A DNA stretch of 64,000 bases from Primula veris (GCA_963682055.1 OY821744.1:22916967-22980966); one strand, 5' to 3'. Shown: positions 23,101 to 33,547, counted from the stretch's first letter. Made by a program: numbers and translations. Notes: generated by a model from the letters alone, not told the origin.

Positions 23101-24605
23101 CTAAACACTAGAAAAAACTTAAAAACTACCTGAAACACAAGCACAAACAAATTAGAAACTATCAAAAAAAAAACACCTAAACCAGCCTAACAGAAACATA
23201 CCCGGTACGAACCTGGGCCTCTGCAAGGAAGCCCCGTAGATCGAAGGATGAAAATTCGAAGGCCGATAATAGTACTCCATAACCAAATCCCTAAGGAACC
23301 TATAATACAAAGGGGAAACCTCGACATCATCCTCGACAACAAATGCAAAGTCGTCGTCCGAAGCAGGCCACCAGGCCTCGAGCCACTGGGCCTAGATTTA
23401 AGCATTTGAACTTTAAGCAACGAAACATAAGACTAAATCATCAAACTAAGCAACATATACTCGTCGAGATGCATTGGGAACCCTACCATTTAAGAAAATC
23501 AATTGAGTGGACTTGTATTTGTCCATATTACCCCTTAGTGAAATCAACATATTATGTTCTAGCACAAAATCCAACTAAGGGTGATAAATTAACATTTTAC
23601 AAAAAATCCATTTCCCATTTAAACGGAGACTTGCCAAGATGGGGTTTTTAACTGTTTTGTGTACCAAACTTAGCAAAAGTTTCGGTTTAGTATACCAACC
23701 TACCCTTTTTCTAAAACTATACACCAACTATTGATTTTTAAAGTTGTTTAATGCACTTCTGTCTAACTTGACGGAAATGATGACGTGGCTAACATTTTCC
23801 ATCCAATTCCAAGGGTAAATCAGTCATTTTAAAGTGGTAGGTTGGGATACTAAACCGAAACTTTTGGTGCACAAAACTGTTAAAATCTCGCCAAGATGTA
23901 ATAACATACGGAGTAAATAGGTAAAGAACCAAAAACTAAGTAAATGTTACTAATTCAAAAAAACCAAAAACTACCCAACTAAGTACTTGTTTCTAATTAC
24001 CAAAAACAACACACTTAAGTACTAAGTACCACAAACTACACAATTAAGTACTAAGTACCAAAAACTATCCAATTAAGTAGTTATTTCTAATCAAAAAAAA
24101 ACTACCAACAAAGTATATGTTTATAATCGAAAGAAAAAACAAAGTAACTAGTTGCCTGGAGGCCGGCGTTGGATGTGCGGAAGTGGACGGTCTTGTGCCC
24201 AAACCTCCATACGAATGAGTCGATAAAGTTAAGGATTAGACGGGACTGTGTAAGGTTGGGAGAGGAGTCGAGGAGGATGTGAAGGTGGACAGTGTGATGG
24301 TCGTAACGGGCATTAGAGAGAGAGGATAGGCACCGGGAGAGGGAGTGAAGGCGATTGTAGGTAAGTACTTTTATTGTCAATGTGAAATTATTGATATTAA
24401 TGGTTTTGTGGTTTTGATAGTTGTTGTTGGTGTTAATGAAGGTAGGGGAGTGGTAGAGAGAGAAGAGAAAGAGGGAGGAGAGAGAGAGGAGGAGGAGGAG
24501 AGGGATTAGATCTCTCTTTCTACTTATTATTTTCAGTGAACCCATTTGCATTTGTAGAGAGAGAGAGAGACTTGAAACTGAGCTTGTTGACGTACTTACT
24601 ATCAT
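17136..24605 (-). CDS. Membrane-anchored glycosyltransferase-like protein, 4 exons, 629 aa
   Basis: Exons on the minus strand: 24156-24605, 23202-23391, 18605-18768, 17136-18221. All joins keep frame (150 codons; 63+1 base; 55; 362 with stop). Residues about 34-52 are a Leu/Ser-rich signal anchor, so a type II Golgi-like topology is expected. Residues about 75-150 start a GT-A fold (TLTIKVLTYNRLHSLSRCLS). Exon 2 carries QWLEAWWP and the acidic VVEDDVEVSP, a likely metal/nucleotide-sugar site at residues 170-172. Exon 4 holds a second module with LCHFERLNIRNYILVGP, ARRGHPVID and GYDIWLIDGNILP, as in plant nucleotide-diphospho-sugar transferases (Nucleotid_trans/GT77-like). From memory it resembles Arabidopsis At5g12260; donor and acceptor sugars are not inferable. 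Intron 1 appears to start with GC (CAG|GCAACT), intron 2 is 4.4 kb and full of elements. An earlier or later start Met (codons 1, 19, 21) is possible. Confidence 0.85.
19291..20519. mobile_element. Tourist/Harbinger-like element in intron 2, 1.23 kb
   Basis: The left end GGTTCTGTTTGGTTG and the right end CAACCAAACAAGGCC are imperfect inverted repeats of the GGCCTGTTTGG class. TAA at 19288-19290 and at 20520-20522 is the 3-bp duplication expected of PIF/Harbinger elements. No transposase frame is visible. Transposase could in principle come from a relative of the broken copy at 8.3-9.4 kb, but I see no shared terminal sequence that proves this. Confidence 0.7.
20481..20866. repeat. Intron-2 duplication, copy 1 (about 385 bp)
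   Basis: Starts TGTCACACTATCCTAAATG and runs through CTCTAGCATGGCTGCAT, CCACTCGTATCGAT and TTGTACAAGAGCTGTGACC. The same order of landmarks recurs at 21674-22090. Copy 1 includes the right end of the Tourist-like element, so the duplication followed that insertion. Confidence 0.85.
20927..21016 (-). pseudogene. Relic of the exon 1/exon 2 junction without intron
   Basis: The minus strand reads TSNVGLQA, stop, WPEAWWLPPPDNNFAF. The parent gene reads TSNAGLQ at the end of exon 1 and AQWLEAWWPASDDDFAF at the start of exon 2. The 764-bp intron is absent at the junction (20981/20980). One Gln codon is now TAA and the similarity stops after the F-A-F. This looks like a fragment from spliced RNA or from a paralogue lacking that intron. 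It independently supports the exon 1-exon 2 join I chose for the gene. Confidence 0.7.
21050..21362. mobile_element. Mutator-like miniature element with 10-bp target duplication
   Basis: Starts GGGAAAAGAGCTGTTTAATA and ends TACTAAACAGTTTTGCCC; the inverted repeats extend inward for roughly 90 bases each with mismatches, almost to the centre. GTTTCTAATT stands at 21040-21049 and 21363-21372, a 10-bp direct repeat, close to the 9-11 bp typical of MULEs. It lies between the two exon-2 relics in intron 2 and codes for nothing. Confidence 0.85.
21452..21626 (-). pseudogene. Duplicate copy of glycosyltransferase exon 2, frameshifted
   Basis: The minus strand reads AWWPTLDDDFAFVVEDDVEV then SPLYYRFIRGLVMEYYYKPS, clearly exon 2 of the host gene (which has FLRDL and YYYRPS here). 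A donor-like CAG|GTTAAT follows. The first few codons and the AG acceptor are missing, and one base is lost near the Asn-Tyr-His codons, shifting the last 17 codons. If spliced in, it would disrupt the protein. It may be a failed tandem exon duplication. Confidence 0.88.
21674..22090. repeat. Intron-2 duplication, copy 2 (about 415 bp)
   Basis: Diverged second copy of 20481-20866 with small insertions (for example about 20 bases after GTGAGCATG). It again begins with the CAACCAAACACGGCCTAAG end of the Tourist-like element, without the rest of that element. Confidence 0.85.
22410..23017. repeat. Putative solo LTR in intron 2, about 0.6 kb
   Basis: Begins TGTAATAGGCTCACAG. It contains a TATA-like CCTATAAATAGCCC (about 22683-22696) followed by a transcribed-looking purine-rich leader and repeated GATCAAGATAAGATCAAG. 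AATGC flanks at 22405-22409 and 23018-23022, but the right end does not show the usual CA, so the limits or the call may be wrong. Confidence 0.45.
23642..23889. mobile_element. Mutator-like miniature element with 9-bp target duplication
   Basis: Starts GGGTTTTTAACTGTTTTGTG and ends CACAAAACTGTTAAAATCTC, inverted repeats that continue inward through AAAGTTTCGGTTTAGTAT. GCCAAGATG at 23633-23641 and 23890-23898 is an exact 9-bp duplication. It sits in intron 1 of the glycosyltransferase gene. Its ends share the AACTGTTT core with the element at 21050. Confidence 0.88.
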
Positions 24606-25097
24606 TCACTTCCGTTAACCCAAACTACCCACCATATATTGTTTTTCTTTGGTTTTTGGTATTTTAATTTTTTTTTAGCGAATTGAATCGGTTTATTTCG
24701 GTCCATTTTCGTTATTTCGGTTTTTTCGGTTTTATTTTCTGAAAACCGGGGGTTTTCGGGCCTTTTCGGGCTTTTTCAGTTTTTTTCGGTCCGGTTTTAT
24801 TGTAAACCAAAACCGAACCGAAAAAGTTTCGATTTTTCGATTTCGGTCTTTTTCGGTTTTATAAATTTGTGTAATGGAGGACTGGATATAAGGGTTTTAT
24901 AAATTTTGTCACAAGGTTTGGAGAGAGAGAGAAGAGGGATCCATTTTTGCTGTCTTGAAGTCTGTCTTGAATTTTTCGGCCAGTAAAAATATAATTTTAT
25001 TTTTATTTTTGAAATAAGGTAATTTTGGACGTTACGTTTTTGTTTTAATGTTTTGAAATCAATATCGAACGATTAATACCACCGTGAATCCAGTCCA
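24606..25097. other. 5' flank of the glycosyltransferase gene with a CGGTTTT-rich palindromic tract
   Basis: About 24670-24865 is full of TTTTTCGGTTT/AAACCGAACCGAAAAA units in both orientations and could fold back; it resembles the inner part of plant hAT-type miniature elements, but no terminal repeats were identified. No clear TATA box was seen for the minus-strand gene. Confidence 0.4.
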
Positions 25098-25290
25098 TTA
25101 TTATTTAGAGTGTGTCACATACTAAAACTTAACACAACCCAAAAATATATCCTAAAATTAATTCAAAATTAAAACTAAAAAATACAAAAAACCTAACACA
25201 TGTTAATGAATTCAAAAATATATATCGTAAAATTAATTTAAAATTAAAAATAAAAAATACTATTATTTGACACATTCTAAATAATAATAT
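25098..25290. mobile_element. MITE-like element, 193 bp
   Basis: The left end ATTATTTAGAGTGTGTCACA and the right end TGACACATTCTAAATAAT form a 20-plus-bp inverted repeat with few mismatches. Inside are two direct copies of a roughly 75-bp AT-rich unit. Target duplication not resolved because the flank is TTA/TAA-rich. Confidence 0.6.
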
Positions 25291-25824
25291 ATTTAATTTT
25301 TCAAGACAGCAAAAATATACCAGACATGAAGATGAAGGGATAACTGATTTTTGGGTTTTGTAGCCGTATGTCAGCTGATTTAATGGCTCAATTTTAGTGA
25401 TTATTTTTAAATATATTGAGATTTGACACTTTCTGTTTTTTTAAGTGAGGGTTGATTCTTTATATATATATATATATATATATATAAAAGTAATCGTGTC
25501 GTACGTGTTGCATGTGTGGCACGTAATTTAATCAAAATATAGAAAACATATATAATTATGATATAAATATGTGGATAATAAAAAATATATGTAGTTTCAA
25601 ATTTAAAAGAATGTTTGGTTGTTAAGTAGCGATAAATAGTTTTATTACTTTTTACTTTTTATATTTTTATGTGAGTATGATATTATTGTAATTAATATGA
25701 AAGTGTAAGAGTATTTTTGGAGGAATAAAAATGGTTAAATTGGACAGCCTCATTTGACATGGATTGACTTATTATAATAGAATAATATATATAACTTATA
25801 TATATATATATATATATATATATA

Positions 25825-26727
25825 ATGAGGGGAATGATACACCAACACCTAAATCTACACCAAATTTTAAATCTTAATATTTTCAAAATAATGATTAAGA
25901 TTGAGCAGTTAAATTAACTTACATAATCTCACAACATTCAATTATATGTTATTCATCTCACAAAACCTCTCGTAGAACATCGAGAACAGATTTATTTAAC
26001 AGTAATGCTATAGAGCCAGACTGACTCAACCGGACTGATTACCAGACAGTCTTTTATGTAATTTTTAGAATTATTTTGACATCCAACCAAAACAAAAATA
26101 AAAACTCAAATATAATATTTATGAAACTCTAGTTGAGATTACCCTAAACTTAAATATTAATTAAAAATATTTAAAATTTTAATAATTTTAATATATTTTA
26201 TTTGACGATTCAACAAAATAAAAACTCAAATATAATATTATAGAATCTTATTTCAGACTACCCTAAACTTAAATATTAATTAAAAATATTTAAAATGTTA
26301 ATGATTTTAACATATTTTATTTGACGATTTAACAAAATAAAAACTCAAATATAATATTATAGAACTCTATTTGAGACTAAAAATATTAATTAAAAATATT
26401 AAATATATGGCCGAATAACAGACTTTTAAATTTTGGGATAAAAATAAAATTTTAAACTTACATTAAAGATTAGTGTGTTAAGAGTTTGTTTGAGTCTATT
26501 TTGTTTATTAACATTATTTTTTATTTAAACTCTCATGTAGAATCTTCTGCTCATCAAAATTAGCATGTTTAAGTGGGCTTTGTGTAAAAAGGAATACAAG
26601 CCCTCCAAATTATTCATTGTGTATACAAACTACACAAAATCATATAGTTTGAATATTTTAAAAATAAATATTTAAGATTTGATATAGATTTAGGTGTGGG
26701 TTTATCCTCCCTATCTATATCCATCAT
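25825..26727. mobile_element. Terminal-inverted-repeat element set between TA microsatellites
   Basis: The left arm (CACCTAAATCTACACCAAAT region, 25845-25885) and the right arm (GATATAGATTTAGGTGTGGG region, 26655-26715) are inverted repeats of about 50 bp at roughly 80% identity. TA runs abut both ends. The interior has no coding frame but includes the 120-bp tandem array. Confidence 0.6.
26091..26405. repeat. Tandem array, about 2.6 copies of a 120-bp unit
   Basis: Units start at about 26091, 26211 and 26331, each with AAAATAAAAACTCAAATATA, then ACCCTAAACTTAAATATTAA and TTTTATTTGACGATT. The last unit is truncated. The copies differ at only a few sites. Confidence 0.9.
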
Positions 26728-27118
26728 TATATATATATATATATATATGCATAGGCAGTGTTTTAAAAGGGAGTATAGGCGACTGTGTAGGTGGTGATGA
26801 GTCGTTAAGCGGGGACCAGGAGCCTAGACATTAGGCAGAAAAAGATTGGTCTAAACGGGAATAAAGAGGTCAATTTCACATAAATACCGAATAGCGAAAG
26901 TTTGAAACATTGATCATATGAACTTATGAAGTATTGTTTATGTAGTAGGCCAATTTTACTTGGGTGTAATTGTAGTTTTGACTTAAAAGTATTAGGGAAT
27001 ACGTATTGTGAACCAAAATGAGAGAGCAAGAAAGAAAATAAAAAGTGATTGAATTGGGTACCAAACAAACAAACAAATCAAACAAATCAAAAAAAGAGAA
27101 AGAGAAACAAAGATAATA

Positions 27119-27184
27119 ATGGATGAACAAGAATTTCAACGAGTTCTCGATCTTTTCCCCCTCGTCCGTTCTCGCGATTTTCAC

Positions 27185-27224
<40 letters not shown>

Positions 27225-29957
27225 TTATATTTATATTTCTCTTTTTAAACAACCCTTTTTTATGCCTTTCTTTATTTAAATATATTAGTTCTGGGTTTTT
27301 GGTTTCCTAGCCTTTTTAACTTCCTAAAATGCTGTAAAATAACTTAAAAGCGGGAAATTTTATTGTTTTTGTACGGAAAAAAACTGACTAATAAGTAAGT
27401 GTTACAATAATTGTTGGTTGTATTGTATATTAAAAGTAGTAACTTATAAGTAGAAAAATTTCAGATTTCAGTAAAAATAAGTTGCTAAGTTACTTGAAAG
27501 ATGGTGTCGAACACCGCACTATTTTTTTAAGCAATATTTTTTTCCATTTTAAGCAGCTTTTTGACTAATATAGATGATACCAAACAGGCCTCAGTTAACT
27601 CCTAGATATTGTGCTTTTATCTTTGTACATAAAAAAACAGCAGATAAACCCTCTCTTCGGGTTATTTTTATGGCCTCAATTAAGTTATGGGTTCTGGTTT
27701 CCTAGCGTTTTAATTAACTTTCCAAAAGCTAGCTATTGGGTAAAAATGCTAAAAAGATGAAATAAGATGAAGTTTCTTTCAATAAATAGTTGGCTGTGTA
27801 TTAAAAAGTCGCCTTTAAGATGAAATAAGTAGAAGAATTTCAAATTATGTTAAAAATAAGTTGCAAAGTCACTTATAAGGTGATGTCAAATACCGCACTA
27901 TGTTTTTAAGCAATATCTTTTTTCCAGTGCTTTTTTAAAGTAGCTTTTTTGACTAAAGGGTATGATGCCAAACAGGCCTCAGTTAACTGCCAGATATTGT
28001 GCTTTTTTCTTTCTTTTTTTTTGGTAAGCATTGTGCTTTTTTCTTTGTACACACACACACCGCTGAAAAAATAATCAGCAGATAAACCCTATCTTTGGCT
28101 TATTTATATTGGCTCAGTTAAGGTTAGAGAGATAGCACTAGCATTCAATGTAAAATGTCAACCTTTGAAATTGAAGCCATATTAATTACCGTGATGATCT
28201 TTAACTAAAAGGATGATTTTAAGTTCAAACTGAAGCCAATTTAAAGGATGATTTTAAGTTGAAATTGAAGCCAGTTTAATGTGGCGTGGTGATCTTTAAA
28301 TAAAAGGATGATTTTATGTTGAATTATAAAGAGTAGGCCAGAAAATGGAGTTCATAGAATTTGAGTATTTTTTTTAAAAGCTGCAACTTAAGGTCAATAT
28401 TGGTTTCCTATAAGTTGTGCTGCATTTGGTTGGGCAGCTATAATATCAATGCTTTTTTGTTTTCCGGGCCTGAAAAAGCTGGAAGTTTTAACATTGATAA
28501 ATCCTTGACTTTTTCTTGAGTGTCAAGTATGCCAGCTTATTTGCTTAAAACCTGCAGCCGAACTCATACCGTTTTTTTTATAGTATCCTTAGAGAAGATG
28601 AAATTAGCAACTGTAAAAAGTTGACTCTTTTGCCTTTCCCCTTTTTATTTTAACAATTTGTTAATGAATTATCGACCTGCATTATCCTTGAAACAATCTA
28701 ACCTTGGTACGGGTACTCTGATTTCATTTTGGAGTATCGGATAACGATACGGATATTCAGAGACGCCGATACTCGTATCGGTATGCCAAATGGAGTATCG
28801 TTGAAATTTAAGGGTTTGGCCAGTCAGACACGGCGTCCGACACCATGCATTTCTAGATAGGGTGGGCTCAAAGATAAAAAAAAAAAAGAAAAAAAAAGAG
28901 GGACAATTTAAAAGCTTATAAAGTAGGGGACCATATAATTTACAACTTATATTATATGTTCTATATGAATAAGTGCAGGAGGTACACATATACATATTAT
29001 ATATAAATGCGAAATATGAGAGAAGTTGGGATGTGATGGCTATATGGTTCTCTTAGATCCCATTCCGATCCTCTCTCAGGTTAGCTAATAGTTTGAGCAG
29101 GTTTACTGTTTACCGGAGCTAATATTTTTAAGTAGCTAGATTCGGCTATAAAAATGTTCTGTAGCTACTCTGTATATATATATATATATAAGGATATACG
29201 GACACTTTAAAAAACACCAACTTAGACACCAAGATCCTAACCGTTAATTTGAAGGGCTGAGATTAAATCTTAATTAAGGAAAATACCCTATTGCCCTTTA
29301 TTTTCATTCTGTATCTTATCTTTCTAAACAAAATCTCCATTGTTACGTCCCCTTTCCCATCTCTTCGAACTGGGCTTATATAACTAATTCCATCACTCAT
29401 GGTACTAAAAATACAATTTTAGTTTGAGGGAATTTACCTTTCTATAGTTCTTATAATCAGATGACTGTTTTATTAAAAAATGGTTGGAAAATTGTCCCAG
29501 TTTACTCTCTGAAACTAAACCTCAATAACAAATTATAATTATATACTCATATGAAAACGAAAATTTGTTAACCAAAACTGAATCATTACAACTCTTCATT
29601 TTCTAACACAACCTTGTAATTATTTGATTATCTAAAACATTGTATACTTTTGTTTAAAAAATTACTATTTAAGATTTTAATATTTCATTCTCGGTCCGGT
29701 AGCTCCGAATCGATCAACGAGGCAGATGTTGGGGGAGGAGGACAATGGAGGAAGGAGATATGTTTTTTTGGATGGGGAGGGTCTCTGGTTTCAGAGCAAA
29801 AATACATTTTTTGTTTGTTTGTTTTTGTTAAAACGAGAGGAAGATGAAAAGCAATTTTTCTTTTGAGTTATGTGATTTAATCTCAGCCCTTCAAATTAAC
29901 GGTTAAGATCTTGGTATCCAAGTTGGTGTTTTTTAGAGTGTTCATATATCCTTCCCC

Positions 29958-29988
<31 letters not shown>

Positions 29989-32900
29989 CGTATATGCTTA
30001 CCGTATCTGGATCCTATAAAGCACCTGTATCCGTATCTGCGCAACATAGGTATGTGTGACTTGCAGTTATTAATTATATGAAATTTACCAGGCCCACTAC
30101 CTTGTTGACGTTCCTTTGCACAAGGCTTGTCTAGTTGAATTCATGAGAATTTGTGTCATGAATTTGTTTTCATGATAAGTATAGTCATAAGGACAAAGAG
30201 AAAGCATAACAAATAGCTCAACTGAGACAAACGATATACATTATCATTGGAATGGTCTTAATATTAAGAGAAAGCAGAATGATTACCTGCTATGATCGTG
30301 TTTTGTCTTTGATTTGCCAAACTTAGTAAATACTCCATAAAGGATTGTTCTAATAAGTGCCAGTTCATTCCTGTGTTTTTCTCATGCTGCAATCCTTCAG
30401 TAATTGTTTTCTTTTCATTTTTAAAATTTTAGGCTGACACAGAAGCATCAAGACGATCGATAGCTCAACCAGCACAGAGTGAGGTGTGTTTACTTTTAAC
30501 ATTGCTTCTCTATACCATCTTCACTTAGCTGATTCGGTATCTATATCTTATAACTTTGTTGCAAAAATTTGCAGAATTGGCAGGATGCACTGAGTGGGGA
30601 GAAAAGAGAGTCCACTGATCACAAAATTGACCAGCTTGGTACGCCAAAGTAGATTTAATTAAAAAAAAATTAGTAATCTTATTTTTTGCTTACTGAATGT
30701 AATTTCTTAGTTCTTTAGACAAATTAAGCACACATACAATAGCTCCTAATAGAACTGGAAATTTTCATTAATTTTTAAGCTTATTAATTCATAGTTAACA
30801 GTTACTTTCTTATTGTTGGGTGTCTTCTTATGTTGGAAGTAGTTATCTTTAATTCAAGCCCATACAAGTACAACTACTAACATGTCTGTGTGGATTTTGG
30901 TTTTAATCATTTGCATTTATTCAAATGTCATCTCTGATTTGCGGATTTTTAGTGTTCCTTCATCATTCTTTTTCTCCATGTTCATATACCTCTAGGCACC
31001 TTTAGATTCTAGGGATTGTTTCTTCATTTGCTTAGTTAGGATTCCTTGTTGGAACAAACCATTTTGAAATCTTTGAGTACTTGCATGATCATTTTTCATG
31101 TTTGGATTGAAGGTGTTAAATCTGAGAGTGTTCTCTTGATCTTGTGCTTGCAGATACATTTTGGGTTAAGTTGCAGACGGTTGCAGAAAAGAAGGTATAA
31201 ATGCTTCTATGATCATAACTTTTCCTAGTAGTTTGTTGGTGTGTTTTAACTTTTAACTCTTGATTTGGAACGTTGGGCTTCAAAAATTGTGTGCCTAATC
31301 CTCTCTGTAAATCGTCCTCTTCTCTATCCCGAGTAAAGTACTCAAAATGTCCAAGAGTTGCTAGCAGCTTTTTACTGCGTAGAAAACTAAGAAGCTTTCA
31401 GAAAATCTTTGAAAAGATGCAGCACAACCAATGTCAATCAATGAAAAGGACTCGGGTTTTGAATATTGACCCAATGGATGGTATTTAGATATCTCGTTCG
31501 ATCTTAGTTGTAAGTTTTTTACAGTGTTGTGGTGAAACTACATTATATCACTTTGTATGATAATTTAGTCTGGATTAATACAGTCGGAGGGGAGGCGAGA
31601 ACACAGTTAGGCATTTGGGCTTTTTAAGGAATAAGGTTCAATTAGGCTTTCTACTTTTTTTTCTTTTTAAAAAACAAAGGTTAACTAAATTGCTAGGCCG
31701 CCTTTGACAGCTTAATCCCCCCTAGTTACGCCTTTGACCGCTATTAACATACATTTCGCTTCGTTTGCTCCGTCTAGTGTAAATGCAAGTTGTTTCCTAC
31801 CTCTTAATATCCTCCTAGGCTCGCATTTTAGAGCACTGGGGTTGTTCCAAAATTACCAAAGCAATGAATATGTATTGACATCTAATTGATTGAGAACTGA
31901 AAAGTTACCACCTTCCTTGCTACAAATTTTGCCTGTAAATAAGGTCGTAGCTTTGTCATGTGTACACATCAATTTATTATCTCTTTGTTTGTAGATCTCA
32001 TATTATTACAAATCATGTAGCTTACTACACTATTATTCAATTAGAGGAAAAAATGCTAAATGCTTTCTATTTATCCAGCCCCACCAAATATTAGATACTA
32101 GATCTGCCTTTAGAGGAAATTTAGTTAGGGCTTAATAGCTAATATATAACCCACGTTTACTCCTTATCCATGCTGCTATAGTCACTTTGCGGCCCTTATA
32201 GTTTTTGTTGGTTTTGCATAAACATTACTGAACAAATAATTGAAACAGTTTTAAGGGATTGCTGGTAGGGGTAGAGGGGAAATCATCGAAGACCCTACAT
32301 TGCGGGCTATTATTTCAATCAGACTGTTTCACCTTCGGGATCGGGTCTTGTTTTTTATACTGGTTGGGTACCCGACCCTGGCCCGAAACTATAAAATATA
32401 TTTGTATTTCAATTATGTTTGGTTATTGTAATGTTTAGTTTATATGAGCGACTTTTTGAAATCCATAAACTAGACTAACACAACATTATTTAGTGCCTAT
32501 TATCAGTTTTTTTTAGTTATGGATTATGCTGTTTTTGTATTCTTAGCACATTTTGCAGTTTTTAGGCATAATTACGGTGCTAACAAGCCTAATGGCAATT
32601 TCAGCAGCTTTGAAACATTTTTAACTCAGTTTCAGCATTATTCATGCGGCTTGAGTTTGGTTTTAACATTGTTATTGCAATATTCAGCATTTTCTACGCA
32701 GTATTTCAGCTTCAGCAGCATTAAGCTGTTTTTCAGAAAATTAAGCACTAGTTTTTGACAGATTTCGCAGTGATTTGGTCAATTTGTTTTAAGTAGTATT
32801 CTTCAACTTTGTGTTTTGTATCAGTTTTGAGCAATTTATAGCTTGAAAAAAGAATCTTTTGTTAAATATTGAACTTGATTATCCTATACCAACTCGCCGT

Positions 32901-33547
32901 GCACCCGAACTGTCGGGTATTTTCGGGTCGGTGTGAGAGCAAAAAACTTTAGCCCTTGCTTTTGGGCCAGGTTTCCAGCTGGGGGTCTCGTATCGGGTCC
33001 CGGCCCGGACCTACCCCTAATTGTTGATATATTTTCTGGCTTTGCTTTATCAAATAAATTATGAATGTTTATTACAAAAGAGGGGTCAAATTTTATTGTT
33101 TGTTACACATTTTTGAAGTATTTAACTCTCTGTGTTGACTTTAAGATTGCAATAGACGGAGGATAGTAAATATCTTGCTAAGAGTTTTTTTTTGTTTATC
33201 TGCCATTCAAGATCATATGGTTTCATATAGCCGACCCCAAATACTTGGGATAAAAGGCTTAGTTTGAATATGATGGCATAAACAGATAATTTGGACAAAG
33301 TATATTACATTAATGACTTCTTGTGATTATTTCAGGTTGGTGCAGCAGAGGCCAAAAGATTTTGTGAGGGCTTCCAAAAGATTTATGAGAAACTTGTGAG
33401 TAGTCATTTTATGAACTTATGTATATCTCAATCTCTTTACACTTTCTGAACTGATTTTCATTGGATTAATCATTGTAGCTTAACAAAGGTTTGAGTTTAG
33501 ATGCGGCCAGGATTTTGTTAAGTTCATCCAATAATTATGGAGAATAG
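27119..33547 (+). CDS. Small conserved-looking protein, 117 aa, six exons, function unknown
   Basis: Exons: 27119-27187, 30433-30483, 30575-30638, 31154-31194, 33336-33395, 33479-33547. Every join is GT-AG and in frame, giving 117 residues with stop TAG at 33545-33547. Exons are 41-69 bases while introns reach 3.2 and 2.1 kb. The protein starts MDEQEFQRVLDLFPLVRSRD, has a polar middle (QPAQSENWQDALSGEKREST), and ends with two likely helices (FWVKLQTVAEKKVGAAEAKR and FCEGFQKIYEKLLNKGLSLD) before a short tail. It has no signal peptide, membrane segment or zinc motif. I do not recognise the family; small size and helix content would suit a subunit or adaptor, but that is only inference. The consistent splice phases and absence of stops argue for a real gene. 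Intron 1 and intron 4 each contain a transposon. Confidence 0.7.
27270..28115. repeat. Imperfect tandem duplication in intron 1, about 400-bp unit
   Basis: Copy 1 (about 27285-27665) and copy 2 (about 27685-28115) share, in order, GGTTTCCTAGC, AAAATGCTxxAAA, GTTGxTxAGTxACTTxxAAG, CACCGCACTAT-like CCGCACTAT, CCAAACAGGCCTCAGTTAACT, AGATATTGTGCTTTT and CAGCAGATAAACCCT. Copy 2 has an added T-rich/CA-repeat insert near 28010-28060. Confidence 0.8.
28690..30055. mobile_element. Possible host element around a nested inverted-repeat element
   Basis: The left part (TTGGTACGGGTACTCTG and GATACGGATATTC) and the right part (CACCTGTATCCGTATCTGCG) carry complementary TACGGATA/TATCCGTA motifs as in plant hAT-like miniature elements ending in CTATGTTGCxCGGA. 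Boundaries and target duplication could not be fixed. Confidence 0.3.
29191..29957. mobile_element. Terminal-inverted-repeat element, 767 bp, between TA microsatellites
   Basis: The left arm (29191-29270) and right arm (29873-29952) are inverted copies of about 79 bp with about six mismatches. The inner part includes CCGTTAATTTGAAGGGCTGA, identical in both. Both ends abut TA runs. No transposase frame is present. It lies in intron 1 of the 117-residue gene. Confidence 0.85.
32266..33019. mobile_element. Non-autonomous hAT-type element, 754 bp, in intron 4
   Basis: Starts TAGGGGTAG and ends CTACCCCTA. The flanks ATTGCTGG (32258-32265) and ATTGTTGA (33020-33027) match at 6 of 8 bases, a decayed 8-bp duplication. 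Both ends contain GGGTCGGGTA/TACCCGACCC motifs, the same style as the element at 1239-2168 but a different sequence. The centre repeats CAGTTTTTCAGCA-like units and has a frame that looks like a translation of these, not a gene. Confidence 0.7.

Noticed and set aside
31273..31488. 71-codon plus-strand frame in intron 4 of the 117-residue gene
   Set aside because: No splice logic joins it and it shows no family motif; adding it would break the otherwise consistent exon phases.
32519..32758. 79-codon plus-strand frame rich in Phe and Ser
   Set aside because: Translation of short repeats inside the hAT-type element at 32266-33019.
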